DNA from: Desulfovibrionaceae bacterium
GTDB lineage: Bacteria; Desulfobacterota; Desulfovibrionia; Desulfovibrionales; Desulfovibrionaceae
Length of the DNA: 8,575 bases
NCBI GenBank assembly: GCA_009783115.1
Contig: WRHT01000052.1
Location: forward strand, 1-8,575
Reading direction: 5' to 3'
Numbering within the stretch: position 1 is the stretch's first letter; every line of letters starts with the position of its first letter. Below, in pieces: positions 6,030 through 8,575 of the stretch. Both the position numbers and the translations under genes were made by a program. Under the pieces are notes generated by a model. That model searched no databases and was not told the DNA's origin. It saw nothing but the letters and a program-made list of their open reading frames with translations.

Positions 6030-6713
6030 TCACTTTTCCGCCAGTTTATAAAATTCTTGCGGCCGCAGAATTTCCATGGTTTTTCCCGTAATGGGGCCGA
6101 ACAGGCCGCGCTCCTCCTGCTGGCGCAGCGTCCTGTACAGCGAAACTCGGTGTATGCCGAGCAGACTGGCCATTTCTTGCCGCGAAACGCCGATCTTGGC
6201 GGTCAAAGGGCTGCTGTCCGGCACCAGCCGCTGTGCCAGGAATTTGCATATGCGCACCAGCACATCGTCCAGATACAGCGATGAGGCGTGGTACGACATG
6301 ATCCGCATTTTCCGCGACATGGACCGGAGCAGGTTGAGCAGTAAATCCGGCCGTTCCTTGCAGATCCGTTCAACGGTCTGCGCGGAAAACGCGTAAATAA
6401 CGCAATCGTTTATACAGGTAAACACAGCTTCGTTCTCTATGGGATCAAAGAAAGGAACCTCGCCGAAAAGGCAGCCCGCGCTGATATGCCAGAGGATTTT
6501 TTCCGCGCCGTCCCGGTTTTGATAGGTCAGGCGCACCCGGCCGCGATCCAGAAACAGCAATTCCTCCTCCTGCCGCACATATTCTCCTTTCACGCGCCTG
6601 CTTTGCCTGGCCATGGACAATACCGAACGCCAGGAAGAATTTATATCCTTTATGTCTCTGAAAGCCAGGCTGGGTTCGCTTTTGCCTTTTACTTTATTCA
6701 TCGTTTGCCTCAT
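6030..6713 (-). CDS. Crp/Fnr-family transcriptional regulator
   Basis: A 227-residue regulator with an N-terminal cyclic-nucleotide-binding-type beta-roll (about 25-110, including HISAGCLFGEVPFF), a dimerisation helix (about 112-140), and a C-terminal winged helix with the helix-turn-helix GVSRQEMASLLGIHRVSLYRTL (175-196, split by a turn at LLG). Where cAMP-binding Crp has the Arg-Ser-Ala of the phosphate cassette, this protein has ENEA (93-96), so cAMP is unlikely as ligand. It also lacks the N-terminal cysteine cluster of Fnr, so it is not an obvious iron-sulfur oxygen sensor. The ligand is unknown. The start ATG (6711-6713) has GGAGG eight bases upstream, a strong site, and is preferred over the internal ATG at 6699-6701. 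The gene is divergent from a chemoreceptor and is followed without a gap by a small membrane-protein gene. Confidence 0.88.
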   Translation of the reverse strand: MRQTMNKVKGKSEPSLAFRDIKDINSSWRSVLSMARQSRRVKGEYVRQEEELLFLDRGRVRLTYQNRDGAEKILWHISAGCLFGEVPFFDPIENEAVFTCINDCVIYAFSAQTVERICKERPDLLLNLLRSMSRKMRIMSYHASSLYLDDVLVRICKFLAQRLVPDSSPLTAKIGVSRQEMASLLGIHRVSLYRTLRQQEERGLFGPITGKTMEILRPQEFYKLAEK

Positions 6714-6869
6714 GCCGCCGTCCTCCGTGTCTGTAATTCTCAGGGCGGGTAAAAAATTTTACAAAAATGTTGCCTACGAAACAGACCATTTTTTTCATAG
6801 GGCTATTCTTTTAGTCGCGCAATAAAAAATGTTTGTACACGCACTAATATAGCAAATGCGAGGGACGCT
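6714..6869. promoter_or_regulatory. Divergent regulatory region between the Crp/Fnr gene and the chemoreceptor gene
   Basis: This 156-base gap is much more AT-rich than the genes. It contains the perfect inverted repeat GTAAAA-AA-TTTTAC at 6749-6762, about 36 bases before the regulator gene, and TGTACA at 6834-6839. TAATAT at 6845-6850 is -10-like for the rightward gene, but no matching -35 box was found. The chemoreceptor ribosome binding site is GAGGG at 6860-6864. An autoregulatory site for the Crp/Fnr protein is plausible but unproven. Confidence 0.4.
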
Positions 6870-8575
6870 ATGACTACAAAATGGAAAATCATCACGGGAT
6901 TCTTCTTCATGATTCTGCTGGTAGGCGTCGTAGCCGGCATCGGTTATGTCAGCGTCAACAACGCGACCGGAGCCTTCACCGAATACCGCCGCGTGGCCAG
7001 GCTTAACACGCGTTATGCCGAACTTCTCATAAATCAGCATGCTTCCGCCGCGGCCGTGCGGCTTTTCCGCATTTCCATGGAACCGGGTCTCATGGACGAG
7101 TCCCGGAGTTTCATCAAGCGCAATCAGGCTCTTTCCGGGGAAGCCAAGATCTTTGTGAAGCGCAAGGAGACCATGGACATCCTCGAGGAAGTGCATGCGC
7201 GCTCCGACGAGCAGATCGCCGCCATCACCGCCTTGGAAAAAGCCCTGGTTGGGGTGATGGATCTTTATGGGAAAATCCAGCAGCCCGCTATTGAAACCTT
7301 CGGCGCTGCAATCGGTGAAATGTTCGACATGTTCGCGGCTGGCGGCAACAACGCGGCCTTGCATATGTCAGGCAAAATCATGATTAATTTCGCGGCTGCC
7401 CGCGCGGCAAATTCCCGCTTCGTATTCAATCGCACGCTGAAAAACGTGGATGAGGTCATGCTGGCGATGGCGGACGTCACCAGGGATGTGGACAAAATGG
7501 CCTCCATGTTGACTTCGTTCAAGGAGCGCGAGGTCTTTGCCAAGGCCAGGAAGGCCCATGACGAGATGATCGCCGCCACCTCTTCCATGCGCGCGGCCGT
7601 GCTTAACGCCATACGGCAGAACGAGATCCTGCTGAAAATGAATAATGAAATTGAGGATCACGTCAAGGAGATCAGCGACAACGTGAAGCTCCAACAGGAT
7701 GATCAGGGCGAGCGCGCTGTGCGGATTAACCAGTCGGCCCAAAATTCAATGATCTCCACCGCTGCCGCCGGGATAATCATCGGAGGCCTGCTGGCGTTCT
7801 TTATCATCGCCGGACTGATCCGGGTTCTGCGCGGCCTGAGCCGTTTTGCCGGAGCCATTGCCGATGGCGATTTCCAAGCCCAGCCGGTCAGCCGCGAGAA
7901 AGGAGAAATAGGCGCCCTGCTGGCGGCCATGCGGCAGATCACCTCTGTCTTGCAATCCATTCTCAATGACTACCGGGCGCTGGGAGATAGGATCGAGGCC
8001 GGAGATCTGGATGCCCAGGGCAACCCCGCCGCGTACAAGGGAGGTTTTGCCACGCTGGTCGAAGGCACCAACATGATTTTGGCCCGTTTTCTCATGGTGC
8101 TGGAAAATATCCCCTCCACCGTGGTGGTGCTGAACAAGAAACTCTATGCCAGCTATGTGAACGCCGTTGGCCGGAAGATCGCCGGCCAGGAGTACAAGGG
8201 CAAAACCTGCAAGCAACTCATGGAGCGTGAAGATTTCGGCAGCCCCGCTGACGCTCTGACGCAGGCCGTGGAAAGCCTGCGGCCGGCCTCCGCCGAAACC
8301 AGGGCCCATCCGCAGGGCATAGACATGGATGTCAGTTATACGGCCATTCCCATGCTCGATCATGAGGGAAAACTCGCCTCCGTGCTCCAGTTGATCACGG
8401 ATCTCACCGCCATCAAGCAAACCCAGCGCGTCATCCATAATGTGGCCCAACAGGCGGCCTCCATCTCCAACCGGGTGGCCGTGGCCGCCGAAGAGCTTTC
8501 AGCCCAGGTGGAAGAGGTCTCGCGCGGAGCGGAGGTACAGCGCGCCAGGGTGGAATCCACGGCCACGGCCATGGC
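6870..8575 (+). CDS. Methyl-accepting chemotaxis protein, partial (runs off the right edge)
   Basis: The first 568 codons of a chemoreceptor. TM1 is at about 6-25 (IITGFFFMILLVGVVAGIGY). A long, mostly helical periplasmic sensor fills about 27-293; its length and alternating Lys/Glu-rich helices suggest a helical bimodular (HBM)-type ligand domain, which is inference. TM2 is at about 296-318 (AAAGIIIGGLLAFFIIAGLI), followed by a HAMP domain (about 318-370) and a second HAMP-like segment (IEAGDLDAQGNPAAYKGGF). A PAS-type domain lies at about 406-520 (ENIPSTVVVLNKKLYASYVN to LQLITDLTAIKQ). The methylation/signalling coiled coil begins at AEELSAQVEEVS and is cut off. The protein should report a periplasmic and possibly an internal signal to CheA. 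GAGGG five bases before the ATG supports the start. It is divergent from the Crp/Fnr-type gene and may share its regulation. Confidence 0.9.
   Translation, partial: MTTKWKIITGFFFMILLVGVVAGIGYVSVNNATGAFTEYRRVARLNTRYAELLINQHASAAAVRLFRISMEPGLMDESRSFIKRNQALSGEAKIFVKRKETMDILEEVHARSDEQIAAITALEKALVGVMDLYGKIQQPAIETFGAAIGEMFDMFAAGGNNAALHMSGKIMINFAAARAANSRFVFNRTLKNVDEVMLAMADVTRDVDKMASMLTSFKEREVFAKARKAHDEMIAATSSMRAAVLNAIRQNEILLKMNNEIEDHVKEISDNVKLQQDDQGERAVRINQSAQNSMISTAAAGIIIGGLLAFFIIAGLIRVLRGLSRFAGAIADGDFQAQPVSREKGEIGALLAAMRQITSVLQSILNDYRALGDRIEAGDLDAQGNPAAYKGGFATLVEGTNMILARFLMVLENIPSTVVVLNKKLYASYVNAVGRKIAGQEYKGKTCKQLMEREDFGSPADALTQAVESLRPASAETRAHPQGIDMDVSYTAIPMLDHEGKLASVLQLITDLTAIKQTQRVIHNVAQQAASISNRVAVAAEELSAQVEEVSRGAEVQRARVESTATAM

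Noticed and set aside
7746..8450. A 234-codon open frame on the minus strand inside the chemoreceptor gene
   Set aside because: The opposite strand encodes TM2, HAMP and PAS segments in order. The His/Gly-rich antisense product looks like a complement of coding sequence.

Overview
The window looks like chromosome from a moderately GC-rich Gram-negative bacterium. The best guess is a sulfate reducer of the Desulfovibrio group. The main argument is the compact tetrapyrrole/cytochrome c cluster: a precorrin-2 dehydrogenase, a CcsA-type cytochrome c assembly protein and the start of hemA. A long-form hisG beside a stand-alone hisI, and a chemoreceptor with PAS and HAMP modules, fit that guess. 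The assignment is inference from gene content; no search was possible.

Layout. Positions 1-1564 carry a leftward operon, read from right to left as precorrin-2 dehydrogenase (siroheme branch), ccsA and hemA. Each gene overlaps the next by 8-14 bases. A divergent promoter region of about 180 bases separates it from the rightward pair hisI-hisG (1749-3018). Next come two rightward genes with their own upstream gaps: a secreted HExxH metallopeptidase-like protein (3197-4237) and a MurF-like Mur ligase (about 4380-5855) that lacks some family signatures. Facing these from the right is a leftward unit. It consists of a Crp/Fnr-type regulator (6030-6713) followed, with no gap, by a 51-residue small membrane protein (5874-6029), which I found by reading the minus strand. 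A 156-base AT-rich intergenic region then leads to a divergent chemoreceptor gene (6870 to beyond the window end).

How the parts work together. The hem/ccs/siroheme operon couples the first committed step of tetrapyrrole synthesis to two uses of the product, sirohaem (sulfite reductase) and haem attached to c-type cytochromes. This is sensible in an organism rich in both. HisI and HisG are two early histidine-biosynthesis steps. The right half is less housekeeping-like: a probable secreted peptidase, an unusual Mur ligase paralogue, and a regulator/small-membrane-protein pair divergent from a chemoreceptor.

No tRNA, rRNA, CRISPR array, insertion sequence or phage gene was seen. The most interesting items are the unannotated small membrane protein, the altered Mur ligase, and the secreted peptidase.
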